Source: Pseudodonghicola flavimaris
GTDB lineage: Bacteria > Pseudomonadota > Alphaproteobacteria > Rhodobacterales > Rhodobacteraceae
DNA length: 64,000 nucleotides
Direction: 5' to 3'
Assembly: GCF_030164425.1 (NCBI RefSeq)
Contig: NZ_JASNJD010000001.1
Location: 475,238 to 539,237 of the forward strand
The position numbers and the translations under genes were made by a program. This document shows, one piece after another, positions 8,980 to 17,956 of the stretch (position 1 is its first letter; every line of letters begins with the position of its first letter). The notes under the pieces were generated by a model that saw nothing but the letters and a program-made list of their open reading frames with translations, ran no database searches and had not been told where the DNA came from.

Positions 8980-9032
8980 TTGGATTATAGTCATGCGCTT
9001 TTTGTTGACAAGTTGGATTATGGTCATACTCT
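8980..9032 (+). promoter_or_regulatory. Thiolase promoter with two direct operator-like repeats
   Basis: The 15-base word TTGGATTATAGTCAT (8980-8994) recurs with one change at 9013-9027, 33 bp apart, about three helical turns. A -35-like TTGACA lies at 9005-9010 between them and a -10-like TACTCT at 9027-9032, 16-bp spacer, so the second repeat fills the spacer. This fits occlusion of the 9057 promoter by the divergent TetR protein. Confidence 0.65.
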
Positions 9033-9056
9033 AAATGGGACATCAGGAGGAAGACG

Positions 9057-10253
9057 ATGACTGTCATTGAAACCGATCCCATTGCCGTGCTCGCCGCGCG
9101 GCGCACGCCGCTGGGGGCCTTCATGGGCGCTCTGGCCCAGACCCCGGCCACCGCGCTGGGAACCGCGGCGATCAGGGCCGCCCTTGCCGATGCCGGCCTG
9201 GGGGGCTCCGATGTGTCGGAGGTGCTGATGGGCTGCGTCCTGCCGGCCGGGCAGGGCCAGGCCCCGGCGCGACAGGCGGCGCGGGCCGCCGGGCTGGACG
9301 ATGCGGTGGGCGCCACCACGATCAACAAGGTCTGCGGTTCGGGGATGAAGGCGGTAATGCTGGGCCACGACCTGATCCGCGCCGGCAGTGCCGGCATCGT
9401 CGTCGCTGGCGGCATGGAGGCGATGTCCTCCGCCCCCTTCCTGCTGCCGGAGATGCGCCGCGGCCGCAAGGCGGGCAGCGCCGAGGTGCTCGACCACATG
9501 ATGAACGATGGGCTGGAGGACGCCTATGACCGTGGCCGGCCGATGGGTGCTTTCGGCGAGGCGACGGCGGAGCGCTATCAGTTCACCCGCGCCGATCAGG
9601 ACGCCTATGCCATCGAGACGCTGGAGCGGGCGCGGGCGGCGGTGACCTCCGGCGCCTTCGACGCGGAGACCACCCCGATCACCCTGACCACTCGCCGGGG
9701 CGCGGTGGAGATCGCCCGGGACGAGCGGCCGGAGCAGATCGACCCCGGGCGGATCCCGACCCTGCGCAGCGCCTTCGGAGCCGGCGGCACGATCACTGCG
9801 GCCAGTTCCTCGGCAAATGCCGATGGGGCGGCGGCGCTGGTGCTGGCGGCGCAGAGCCGGGCGGAGGCGGAAGGGGTGCCGGTTCTGGCGCGGATTCTGG
9901 GTCATGCCACCCATTCCCAGGATCCGGCCTGGTTTACCACCGCCCCGATCCCGGCGATCCGCAAGCTGCTGGATCAGGTCGGCTGGCAGGCGGAGGACGT
10001 CGATCTCTACGAAATCAACGAAGCCTTCGCGGTGGTCGCGATGGCGGCGGCCAAGGACATCGGCATCCCGCGTGACCGGCTGAACGTCAATGGCGGCGCC
10101 TGCGCGCTGGGGCATCCCATCGGCGCGACCGGGGCCCGGATCCTGGTCACCCTGATCCACGCGCTGCGGGCGCGCGGGCTGCGGCGCGGGATCGCCTGTC
10201 TCTGCATCGGTGGAGGTGAGGCCACGGCCATCGCGGTGGAGGTGCCGGCATGA
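9057..10253 (+). CDS. Acetyl-CoA C-acetyltransferase (thiolase)
   Basis: A 398-aa type II thiolase. The acyl-accepting cysteine is C93 in [10 protein letters not shown], the catalytic histidine lies in [16 protein letters not shown] near the C-terminus, and the base C383 lies in CLCIGGGEA. These enzymes condense or cleave acetoacetyl-CoA or 3-ketoacyl-CoA in the cytoplasm. A CAGGAGG ribosome site lies six bases before the ATG. Its stop overlaps the thioesterase start (ATGA), and the divergent TetR probably controls both, suggesting a small acyl-CoA degradation unit. Confidence 0.93.
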   Translation: MTVIETDPIAVLAARRTPLGAFMGALAQTPATALGTAAIRAALADAGLGGSDVSEVLMGCVLPAGQGQAPARQAARAAGLDDAVGATTINKVCGSGMKAVMLGHDLIRAGSAGIVVAGGMEAMSSAPFLLPEMRRGRKAGSAEVLDHMMNDGLEDAYDRGRPMGAFGEATAERYQFTRADQDAYAIETLERARAAVTSGAFDAETTPITLTTRRGAVEIARDERPEQIDPGRIPTLRSAFGAGGTITAASSSANADGAAALVLAAQSRAEAEGVPVLARILGHATHSQDPAWFTTAPIPAIRKLLDQVGWQAEDVDLYEINEAFAVVAMAAAKDIGIPRDRLNVNGGACALGHPIGATGARILVTLIHALRARGLRRGIACLCIGGGEATAIAVEVPA

Positions 10254-10759
10254 CCGACCAGACCCCGATTGCCGCCGAGATCCCGATGCCGGAACTGCGC
10301 TTCGGTCTTGCCGATCCGAAACAGGCCGCCGGGATGAGCGGTCTGGAACAGATGCAGGCCGTGGTGGCAGGGCAGTTTCCGGCGCCGCCCATCGTCGCCG
10401 TGATGCATCAGTGGATCCATGAGATCGCCGAGGGGCGGATGGTGTTTCTCGGCAACCCGTCGGCGCAATATCTGAACCCGATGGGCCTGGTGCATGGCGG
10501 CTGGACCATGACGCTGCTGGATTCCGCCCTGGGCTGCGCGGTGCAGACGACGCTGGCGCCGGGGGAGACCTATGCCTCGCTTGGGACGGAAGTGAAATTC
10601 ATCCGCCCCGTGCTGGCCGCCACCGGGCAGGTCCGCTGTCTGGCCGAGGTGCAGAGCCGGGGGCGCAACACCGCCACCGCCTCCGGCCGGGTCGAAGACC
10701 GCGAGGGGCGCATTCTCGCCACCGGCACCACCACCTGTTTCATCCGGCAGGTGGGCTGA
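10250..10759 (+). CDS. PaaI-type hotdog-fold acyl-CoA thioesterase
   Basis: A 169-aa hotdog thioesterase. The family core is visible: [20 protein letters not shown] (residues about 75-95, with the HGG motif) followed by the [12 protein letters not shown] strand. It probably releases acids from CoA esters. Translation is coupled to the thiolase by a four-base overlap, so the pair probably acts on the same acyl-CoA pool. Confidence 0.9.
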   Translation: MTDQTPIAAEIPMPELRFGLADPKQAAGMSGLEQMQAVVAGQFPAPPIVAVMHQWIHEIAEGRMVFLGNPSAQYLNPMGLVHGGWTMTLLDSALGCAVQTTLAPGETYASLGTEVKFIRPVLAATGQVRCLAEVQSRGRNTATASGRVEDREGRILATGTTTCFIRQVG

Positions 10760-10816
10760 CAACGGCGGACCCGCGGCGGCGCAGGGGTGTTGCCGCGTCT
10801 GGCCGTCAGGTCCGGC

Positions 10817-12463
10817 TCAGGCGGCCTGCGTGTGGCGCCGGCAATAGCAGGAGGCCCGGATCGGCACGGTGGCCCGGGCGATCGCCTGATCGAGCGGCAT
10901 TTTCAGATGCCGGGCCTCAGTCAGGGCGCCGCGGCGGACCAGGCATTCGTGCAGGCCATGCAGGCTCCAGATATTGCGCGGGTGCTGGCAGGGCCGTGGC
11001 AGCGTATCGTCGAGCCCGAGATCGGCCCGATAGACGGCCTCGGCCTCGTCATAATGCTGCGCCTCCATCAATAGCGCGCCGAGCGCGTGCCGCGCGGGCT
11101 GCATCCAGCCCCAGGGTTCGTCATAGAGCAGGTTGTCGTCGAGCTCGACCGAGCGGCGCAGATGGTCGAGCCCTTCCTCCTGCCGGCCGGCCTTGAAGGC
11201 GATTTCTCCGTCCATCATCGCCTCGCCGACCTGCAGCACATCTTCGGCGGTGTTGTTGAAGACCATCCAGTCGTCGGGGATGCTCTGGCGGGCGGCGACC
11301 GCTTCGGCCCGGGCGGCGGCGGCCTCGACATGGCGGCCGAGATTGGCGAAGGCGATGGCGCGGGCCTGATGGATGGCGGCAGTTGTATAGCGGTAGAGAG
11401 CGGGATCGCCCGGCATCGGTTCGTCCAGAATGGCCTGCCACTGGCCAAAGCGGACCATGACGTGGATCTTCTTGCCATAGAAGCTCTCGAACAGCTCCGG
11501 CATGAAGCGCAGCACCTCTTCGGGCAGCATCTCCTTGAGCCGGTCGGAGGCGGCGAGGGCGACCTCGGGCTGACCGAGGAACATCGCGCCGTAGGCTTCG
11601 AAATGCACGTTATGGATGCGGTAGACGGTATAGAAGTTCTGCGCGCCGGCGTGGGCCTCGTACTTGCGGTCGATCTCCGCCGCCGCGCGGTTGCGGGTGA
11701 CCACGTTGTGATAGTCGCCGCACAGCACGTCGATATGGGTCGCCATATGCACCAGATGGCCGCTGTCCGGCACGAGATCGGTCAGCCGGTCGCCGTGCCG
11801 CAGCGCCTTTTCCGGCGTTGGCGACATTTCCATCAGGTGGATGTACATGTGCAGAAGCCCGGGATGGTCCCAGGCGCCGGGCAGATGGTCGAAGGCGGTT
11901 TCCAGCGCCGCTTGCGCCTCGCGGGTCGAGGCCCCCTCGCGCGGGGCGCCGGTCTGCAGATCCCAGAGCAGCCAGGGGGTCCTGTTCATCAGCGCCTCGG
12001 CAAAGAGCGCGACGACATCCAGATCCCCGGGATGGGCGGCATAGACCCGGCGCATCGCCTCCGAGAATCCGTCGTTCCAGGGGCCGTAATCCTCGATGCT
12101 GGGATCGTCGGGATAGCGCGCTGCGAGCGCCTCGATCAGATCGTTCTCCACCGGGCTGAGCTGGTCGCGCAGCGCCCTCGCCTGATCGAGTGCGCGATGC
12201 GCCCGGGCCAGTGTCTGCTGCCGTTCCTCCGCGTCGAAGAATTCCCAAGGCTTGTTGTAATTGGGCCCGATCGCATGGGCGAGGCCCCAGTGCGCCGCCC
12301 CGCAGGAGGGATCCGCCGCCGCCCCGGCTGCGAAGGCCTCGGCGGCGGCTTCGTGATTGTAGCCATAGAGCCAGATCAGCCCTTGGTCGAAATGCGCCTG
12401 CGTCTCCGGCACGGATGTTGTGATTGGACGTGAATAGCGGCCCAGATCGAAGGTCGGTGTCAT
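10817..12463 (-). CDS. Tetratricopeptide-repeat protein of unknown function
   Basis: A 548-aa soluble protein with TPR-like helical repeats: an N-terminal unit (HFDQGLIWLYGYNHEAAAEAF) and C-terminal ones (FANLGRHVEAAAARAEA; LLMEAQHYDEAEAVYRADLG). No signal peptide or catalytic motif is seen. Several histidines cluster in the middle (LLHMYIHLMEM; HLVHMATHIDVLCGDYH), typical of a conserved bacterial family without assigned function that might bind metal. It is monocistronic, facing the methyltransferase gene across a 199-bp divergent gap. Confidence 0.85.
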   Translation of the reverse strand: MTPTFDLGRYSRPITTSVPETQAHFDQGLIWLYGYNHEAAAEAFAAGAAADPSCGAAHWGLAHAIGPNYNKPWEFFDAEERQQTLARAHRALDQARALRDQLSPVENDLIEALAARYPDDPSIEDYGPWNDGFSEAMRRVYAAHPGDLDVVALFAEALMNRTPWLLWDLQTGAPREGASTREAQAALETAFDHLPGAWDHPGLLHMYIHLMEMSPTPEKALRHGDRLTDLVPDSGHLVHMATHIDVLCGDYHNVVTRNRAAAEIDRKYEAHAGAQNFYTVYRIHNVHFEAYGAMFLGQPEVALAASDRLKEMLPEEVLRFMPELFESFYGKKIHVMVRFGQWQAILDEPMPGDPALYRYTTAAIHQARAIAFANLGRHVEAAAARAEAVAARQSIPDDWMVFNNTAEDVLQVGEAMMDGEIAFKAGRQEEGLDHLRRSVELDDNLLYDEPWGWMQPARHALGALLMEAQHYDEAEAVYRADLGLDDTLPRPCQHPRNIWSLHGLHECLVRRGALTEARHLKMPLDQAIARATVPIRASCYCRRHTQAA

Positions 12464-12662
12464 CAGAAGTCCTCTCGTTTAGGGGCATGCAGCCGGCATG
12501 CTGGATGTTGCGGTCGCGAGGAGTCCCGGCGGAGAGTAACACATCCGGCGCTCAATATCGTCTGTGTTCCGCAACCGGTTCGGCGGTTGCCTTTCGGCGG
12601 CACGATCCCGATAGTGCGCGCACATTCTTTGGCGACATCTTGCAAGGCGAAGTGGAACGTTC

Positions 12663-14576
12663 ATGAAAGGGCAGGAAGGCGGCAGCTGGGATCGTCAGAC
12701 CCATGAAAAGCTGTATGGTCAAAACCTGAATTCGGGGCTGGGAGATTTCATTGCCCGTCACGTGCAACCCAGGAACATGCTGGAATTCGGATCGGGGATC
12801 TGCGCGCTTGCCAAGTATGTCTCGGATCAGGTGCCGCTGGAGCCGTCCTATTGTCTGGAGCCCGATGTCGTGCTTGAGACGCCGCTGGACAACAACCTGA
12901 ACCTTCTGAACGTCAACGTGCTCACCGATCCGCCCCCCCGGGTGCTGGATCAGCTGTTCGACATGGTGCTGTCGATCGAGGTGGCGGAACATGTGCCGGC
13001 CGACCTGCATGAGGCGCTTTTCGATTTCCTGGTCGCCCGTGCCGGGCGGCTGATCGTCTTTTCCGCGGCCCGGCCCGGGCAGGGCGGACACGGCCATGTC
13101 GCCGAACGCCCGGAACTGGAATGGCGCGGGGAGTTCACCCGTCGCGGCTGCCGGTTCGATCCGCATCTGACCCTGCTGGCGCGGAACATGAGCAACCGGC
13201 GCAACATCAACCATCGCCGGAACCTTCAGGTGTTTCACGCGCCGGAGCGCTCCGCCGAACTGCTGGCGCTGGAGGAACGTGCGCGCCCCTATCTGCAGGA
13301 TCTTCTGTCCATCGTGCTGCGGATGGGCAAGCAGTTCACCGGCAACCTGTTCTATGTCGCGCTCAAGGCGGCTTGTGCCGGCCGACCGGAACATTCGCTG
13401 CACTGGAAGCGGGAGAATCTGCGACGGCTCGCCGCCGATGCCGGGGAAATCCTCGAAGTGGGCTTTGCCGCGGGGCATTCGGCGCTGCTGATGCTGCTGG
13501 CCAATCCGACTTCGCGGCTAACGATCGTTGATCCGCTGGAATTCGTGCATACCCGCGCCTGTTTCAAATACCTCGACGCGATGTTCCCGGGGCGGCTTGA
13601 GCTGATCGAGGGATACTCCACCGATGTGCTGCCGAGGCTGCCGAAGGAGAAATATGATCTAGTCCATCTGGACGGGGGCAAGGAAAAGACCATCGCCGCG
13701 GATCTGGAGCTGCTGAGGCCGCTGGTCGCCCGGGATCATGTTCTCTGCATCGACGATACCCAGAACGCGGCGCTGAATGCGGAAGTGAACCGCTGGATCG
13801 CAGCCGGCCGGCTTGAGACCGGCGGGTTCGAAGAGATGATCGCTGCGTCGCATCGTGCCCGCTGGACCCACGCGATCGCGCGCTATGGTGTCGAGGAGCA
13901 GGACCGCAATGGCAAGGTTCTGGCTGAGATGCGGCGCATCTACGCGAGGGTGAACCATCCGTCGATCTATACTGATGGCAGCGCCGAGGGAGCCGGCCGC
14001 GCGGACTATCTGATCCGGGCGATGCGCGATGTCGAGGCGCAGGGGCTCAGCGGCGCCTTTGTCGAGGTCGGCGTCGCCGCTGGCCATTCGTGCGTGATCG
14101 CCGGGCTCTCCGCCTCGCGGCAGTTCCCCCGGGATTTCTATCTCTACGACACGTTTGCCGGGTTCCTTCCCGGCCTGCCCGATGAGGTCGATCTGAACGG
14201 GGTCGCCATCGGGGCCTATGATCTGCGCAAGTACAAGGCGGAGACCTGTTCGGCGCCGGAAGTGCGCAGCCGTGTGGAGGCTGCGGGAGTGGCGCCGGAC
14301 CACCTCTTCCTGATCGAAGGGCCGGCGGAGCAGACGGTCCCCGGCATCGCGCCGGAGAAGATCGCCATCCTGCGGATCGATGCCGATCTCTTCGCGCCCA
14401 CCGATGCGGCGCTGGCGCGGCTCTACGATCTGGTCGAACCGGGCGGCTATGTCATCATCGACGGCTACGGGCATTGGACCGGATGTGCGAGGGCGGTCGA
14501 CGATTTCTTCGCGGCACGGGGCATGGCGACACCGGGCGAGAAGATCGACTACTCCTGCATCGGGTGGCGCAAATGA
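12663..14576 (+). CDS. Triple-domain methyltransferase (third domain TylF/macrocin-type)
   Basis: A 637-aa protein with three methyltransferase-like modules in tandem. The first (about residues 35-200) has a SAM-type loop MLEFGSGICALAKYV. The second (about 255-375) begins EILEVGFAAGHSALLM with acidic strand-2 end TIVDPLE. The third (about 455-637) begins FVEVGVAAGHSCVIAG and has the TylF-like metal sites LRIDADLFAPTD and IIDGYGHWTG. TylF enzymes O-methylate sugars. The next gene overlaps by four bases and is glycosyltransferase-like, so cell-surface glycan decoration is the best guess. The ATG is not preceded by a strong ribosome site (GAAGTGGAACGTTC). Confidence 0.85.
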   Translation: MKGQEGGSWDRQTHEKLYGQNLNSGLGDFIARHVQPRNMLEFGSGICALAKYVSDQVPLEPSYCLEPDVVLETPLDNNLNLLNVNVLTDPPPRVLDQLFDMVLSIEVAEHVPADLHEALFDFLVARAGRLIVFSAARPGQGGHGHVAERPELEWRGEFTRRGCRFDPHLTLLARNMSNRRNINHRRNLQVFHAPERSAELLALEERARPYLQDLLSIVLRMGKQFTGNLFYVALKAACAGRPEHSLHWKRENLRRLAADAGEILEVGFAAGHSALLMLLANPTSRLTIVDPLEFVHTRACFKYLDAMFPGRLELIEGYSTDVLPRLPKEKYDLVHLDGGKEKTIAADLELLRPLVARDHVLCIDDTQNAALNAEVNRWIAAGRLETGGFEEMIAASHRARWTHAIARYGVEEQDRNGKVLAEMRRIYARVNHPSIYTDGSAEGAGRADYLIRAMRDVEAQGLSGAFVEVGVAAGHSCVIAGLSASRQFPRDFYLYDTFAGFLPGLPDEVDLNGVAIGAYDLRKYKAETCSAPEVRSRVEAAGVAPDHLFLIEGPAEQTVPGIAPEKIAILRIDADLFAPTDAALARLYDLVEPGGYVIIDGYGHWTGCARAVDDFFAARGMATPGEKIDYSCIGWRK

Positions 14577-15397
14577 GCCTGATCATCGCCTTCGCCAATG
14601 CCGCCTATATCCCGGTGGCGCGCAACTGGCTGCTGGCCTTGCGGGCCATCGGGCTGGAGGATCAGGCCCGGCTGGTGACGCTGGACGAGGAGACCCGCGC
14701 CGCCTTTCCGCCGGAGCGGGTGTTGCACCGGCCCTATGCCGGCGACGGGCTTGAGGGGCTGTGGCTGCATCGCGTCGCCGTGTTCCGCGAACTGCTGCAG
14801 GGCGGCACCGGCTTCATCCACTCCGATGCGGACGCGGTCTGGCTGGCCGATCCGCGCCCGCATCTCGCCGCCTGCGAGGCGGAGGCGGTGTTCTCGCAGG
14901 GGACGATCTGGCCGCCCGATGTGCATGACCGTCTGCGGCTGGTCCTGTGCTGCGGGTTCTTCAGCCTGGCGCCCAGCCCGCGGATCCTGAGCTTTATCGA
15001 TCAGGTCGCCGCGCGGATCGAGGCCGATCAGGACGATCAGGCCGCGGTAAACCGCGTCGTCTCGGCGATGATCGACAGCTGGCAGATCGATGACCCCTAC
15101 GACATCGCGTTCCGCGGCAAGACCTTTGTCGCCTCCCGCGCGCCGATCCGGGCGGTGCCCCGCGCTGGCCGTCAGGATGTCCCCTCGATCGCGGTGCTGC
15201 CGCATCACGCCTTTCCGCGGCTGGTCGAGCGGCTGGCGCCGGACATGGTCGTCGCCCATCCGGTCTCGGGCAAGACCTGCGACGAGAAACGCGTCTGTCT
15301 CTCCGGGTTGGGGATCTGGGACGCGCGCTCCGATCCCGACCCGCATTCGTCGGCTGAGCCGGATCGGGAGGGCGGCGCTGGGCAGGGCGCCGCGTGA
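14573..15397 (+). CDS. Nucleotide-diphospho-sugar transferase-like protein with DxD motif
   Basis: A 274-aa protein starting at the ATG that overlaps the methyltransferase stop (ATGA). The FIHSDADAVWLADP block near residue 82 is the DxD metal/nucleotide-sugar site of the Nucleotid_trans family, preceded by LHRVAVFRELLQGG as in that fold. No membrane segment is seen. Translational coupling implies action with the triple methyltransferase on one glycan. The hydrophilic C-terminal tail looks unstructured. Confidence 0.7.
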   Translation: MSLIIAFANAAYIPVARNWLLALRAIGLEDQARLVTLDEETRAAFPPERVLHRPYAGDGLEGLWLHRVAVFRELLQGGTGFIHSDADAVWLADPRPHLAACEAEAVFSQGTIWPPDVHDRLRLVLCCGFFSLAPSPRILSFIDQVAARIEADQDDQAAVNRVVSAMIDSWQIDDPYDIAFRGKTFVASRAPIRAVPRAGRQDVPSIAVLPHHAFPRLVERLAPDMVVAHPVSGKTCDEKRVCLSGLGIWDARSDPDPHSSAEPDREGGAGQGAA

Positions 15398-15455
15398 CAT
15401 TCGCCTGGGTCCTGCCTAGGGTCGGCCCGGCGCAGACTCAGGTAAAGGGCTCAGG

Positions 15456-16748
15456 ATGTTCGATCTTCTCATTCGCAACGCAACGCTTCCCGACGGGCGG
15501 AGTGGTCTCGATATCGCGGTCAGCGCCGGCAGGATCGCCGCGGTGGAGCCCGCCATCACCGCGGATGCGGCCGAGGTGATCGACGCCGGCGGCCTGCTGG
15601 TCAGCCCGCCCTTTGTCGATCCGCATTTCCACATGGATGCCACCCTGTCGCTGGGGCTGCCGCGGATGAATGTCTCCGGCACGCTGCTGGAGGGGATCGC
15701 GCTCTGGGGCGAGCTGCGTCCGACCCTGACCCGGGAGGCGCTGGTGGAGCGCGCCATCCGCTATTGCGATCTGGCGGTGTCGAAGGGGCTTCTGGCGATC
15801 CGCAGCCATGTCGATGTCTCCGATCCCCGGCTGGTCACCGCCGAGGCGCTGCTGGAGGTGCGCGAGAAGGTGGCGCCTTATATCGACCTGCAGCTGGTCG
15901 CCTTTCCGCAGGACGGCTATTACCGCTGCCCTGAGGCGGAGGCGGCGCTGACCCGGGCGCTCGACATGGGCGTCGATATCGTCGGCGGCATCCCGCATTT
16001 CGAACGCACCATGGAGGATGGCGCCCGGTCGGTCGCGGCGCTGTGCCGGATCGCGGCGGATCGCGGTCTGATGGTCGACATGCATTGCGACGAAAGCGAC
16101 GATCCGATGTCGCGCCATGTCGAAACCCTGGCGGCGGAGACGGTGCGCTTCGGGCTGCAGGGCCGGGTGGCGGGATCGCATCTGACCTCGATGCATTCGA
16201 TGGACAATTACTATGTCTCCAAGCTGATCCCGCTGATGGCGGAGGCCGATCTGCGGGTGATCCCCAATCCGCTGATCAACATCATGCTGCAGGGCCGGCA
16301 CGACAGCTATCCCAAGCGGCGCGGCCACACCCGTATCCCGCAGTTGATGGAGGCGGGGCTGACCGTCGGGTTCGGTCAGGACTGCGTGCTCGACCCCTGG
16401 TATTCGATGGGCACCGGCGATCTGCTCGATGTGGCGCATATGGCGCTGCATGTGACCCAGATGGGCTCGGGCGTCGACAAACGCGCGCTCTTCGATGCGG
16501 TGACGGTGAATTCGGCGAAGATCATGGGGCTTGAGGGCTATGGCATCGCGCCGGGTTGCAATGCCGATATGGTGATCCTGCAGGCCAAGGACCCGGCCGA
16601 GGCGATCCGGTTGCGCCCCAACCGCCTGAAGGTGATCCGTCGCGGCAAGGTGCTGGCGGAAACCGCGCCGGAGGTCAGCCGGCTGGCGCTGGACGGCCGC
16701 CCGTCGACGGTGGATCCGGCGGATTATGCGCCGCGTCACGCGTCTTGA
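15456..16748 (+). CDS. codA: Cytosine deaminase-like amidohydrolase
   Basis: A 430-aa amidohydrolase-superfamily enzyme matching CodA in length and layout. Metal ligands are visible in FVDPHFHMDAT (about residue 55), in MVDMHCDESDD (about residue 205) and in the FGQDCVLDPW block (about residue 310). These enzymes deaminate cytosine, isoguanine, creatinine or related rings. Its stop codon lies inside the RutR-like palindrome upstream of the BMP transporter, so it may supply the catabolic step for the ring compound imported by that operon. Exact substrate cannot be read from the sequence. Confidence 0.85.
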   Translation: MFDLLIRNATLPDGRSGLDIAVSAGRIAAVEPAITADAAEVIDAGGLLVSPPFVDPHFHMDATLSLGLPRMNVSGTLLEGIALWGELRPTLTREALVERAIRYCDLAVSKGLLAIRSHVDVSDPRLVTAEALLEVREKVAPYIDLQLVAFPQDGYYRCPEAEAALTRALDMGVDIVGGIPHFERTMEDGARSVAALCRIAADRGLMVDMHCDESDDPMSRHVETLAAETVRFGLQGRVAGSHLTSMHSMDNYYVSKLIPLMAEADLRVIPNPLINIMLQGRHDSYPKRRGHTRIPQLMEAGLTVGFGQDCVLDPWYSMGTGDLLDVAHMALHVTQMGSGVDKRALFDAVTVNSAKIMGLEGYGIAPGCNADMVILQAKDPAEAIRLRPNRLKVIRRGKVLAETAPEVSRLALDGRPSTVDPADYAPRHAS

Positions 16749-16760
16749 CTATTTGGTCAG
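16745..16760. promoter_or_regulatory. RutR-like operator palindrome
   Basis: TTGACTATTTGGTCAG matches 12 of the 14 defined positions of the RutR consensus TTGACCAnnTGGTCAA. It overlaps the stop of the cytosine-deaminase gene and lies 164 bp ahead of the BMP binding-protein gene. RutR senses uracil/thymine in E. coli; control of this operon by a RutR-like TetR protein is inferred and no rutR gene is in the window. Confidence 0.55.
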
Positions 16761-16923
16761 AAATCGCCCATTTCGGCGGCAGAACGCGGCCCGGAGCCTG
16801 AGCCTCGGCCATGGCCGCCCTTGACAGGGCGGCCGCGCTGCGCGCCGACTGACAGCACTGCCGCCTCGCGGCGATAACAATGCGCCCGGCACAGAGGGAT
16901 CGGGCCGAAACGGGAGACATGCC

Positions 16924-17913
16924 ATGACACGTATTCTGATGAACCGCCGCCGCCTTCTGGGCACCGGCGCGGCGCTCGGCGCCTCGACGCTCTTCGCTCC
17001 GGGGCTGCGGGCGCAGGCGGCTCCGGTCAAGGTGGCCGGCATCCACGCCTCGCCGGTGGAGAACGCCTGGAACTCGGTCCTGCATGCGGCGATGCTGGCC
17101 GCCGATGAAGAGGGGGTGATCGAATATACCTTCTCCGAAGGGGTGTCAGGTACCGACTATCCCCGCGCCATGCGCGAATATGCCGAGGCCGGCAACGTGC
17201 TGATCGTCGGCGAATCCTACGCGGTGGAACGCGAGGCGCGCACCGTCGCCGCCGATTACCCCGACACCGCCTTCCTGATGGGCTCCTCCGGCGAAGCCTC
17301 GGGCGACAACTTCGGCGTCTACGGCACCTGGAACTGGGAGGCTGCCTATCTCTGCGGCATGCTGGCCGGCGCCATGACCGAGACCGGCACCGTTGGCTCG
17401 GTCGGCGCGATCCCGATCCCCGAGGTCAACATGCTGATCAACGGTTTTGCCGAGGGCGTGAAGGCGGTGAACCCGGAGGCCAAGCATCTGGTCAGCTTCA
17501 TCGGCACCTTCTTCGATCCGCCGAAAGCGCGCGAGGCCGGTCTGGCCCAGATCGACAGCGGCGCCGATATCCTCTTCGGCGAACGCATCGGTACCGCCGA
17601 TGCGGCGCAGGAGCGTGGCATCAAGGCGATCGGTTCGCTGATCGACTATACCCCGCGCTACCCGGAGACCGTCTTTGCCAATGCCATGTGGTCGTTCCGG
17701 CCGCTGCTGGACGCGGCGCTGGCCGATGCCACTTCGGGCAAGCCGGTGGGCAAGAATTACACGCCGCTCAGCCTGATGAAGGATGGCGGCAGCGACATCA
17801 AATACGTGGAAGGCGCCGCCCCCGAGGCCGCCGTCAAGGCGATGCTGGAAACCCGCGCCGCCATTATGGCGGGCGAGTTCGAAGTGCCGCGCAACTTCGC
17901 CGAGCCGGCCTGA
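16924..17913 (+). CDS. BMP-family nucleoside/base-type solute-binding protein
   Basis: A 329-aa periplasmic binding protein of the Bmp/PnrA family. The N-terminus has a twin-arginine signal (MNRRRLLGTGAALGAST, cleavage near LRAQAAP). GTWNWEAAYLCGMLAGAM and the GFAEGVKAVNPE block are characteristic. Known members bind purine or pyrimidine nucleosides; relatives bind free bases and related heterocycles. A GGGAGAC ribosome site precedes the ATG. It heads a five-gene uptake operon with amidase, ATPase and two permeases. Confidence 0.9.
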   Translation: MTRILMNRRRLLGTGAALGASTLFAPGLRAQAAPVKVAGIHASPVENAWNSVLHAAMLAADEEGVIEYTFSEGVSGTDYPRAMREYAEAGNVLIVGESYAVEREARTVAADYPDTAFLMGSSGEASGDNFGVYGTWNWEAAYLCGMLAGAMTETGTVGSVGAIPIPEVNMLINGFAEGVKAVNPEAKHLVSFIGTFFDPPKAREAGLAQIDSGADILFGERIGTADAAQERGIKAIGSLIDYTPRYPETVFANAMWSFRPLLDAALADATSGKPVGKNYTPLSLMKDGGSDIKYVEGAAPEAAVKAMLETRAAIMAGEFEVPRNFAEPA

Positions 17914-17956
17914 TCCGGTGTCCGACATCATCGTGCCGCGCGTTTCGGCGCGCGGC

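Noticed and set aside
8956..9027. Upstream extension of the TetR protein to 9027
   Set aside because: The added residues come from the operator-like direct repeats and include a repeated MTIIQ segment; the ribosome site favours the start at 8955 or 8961.
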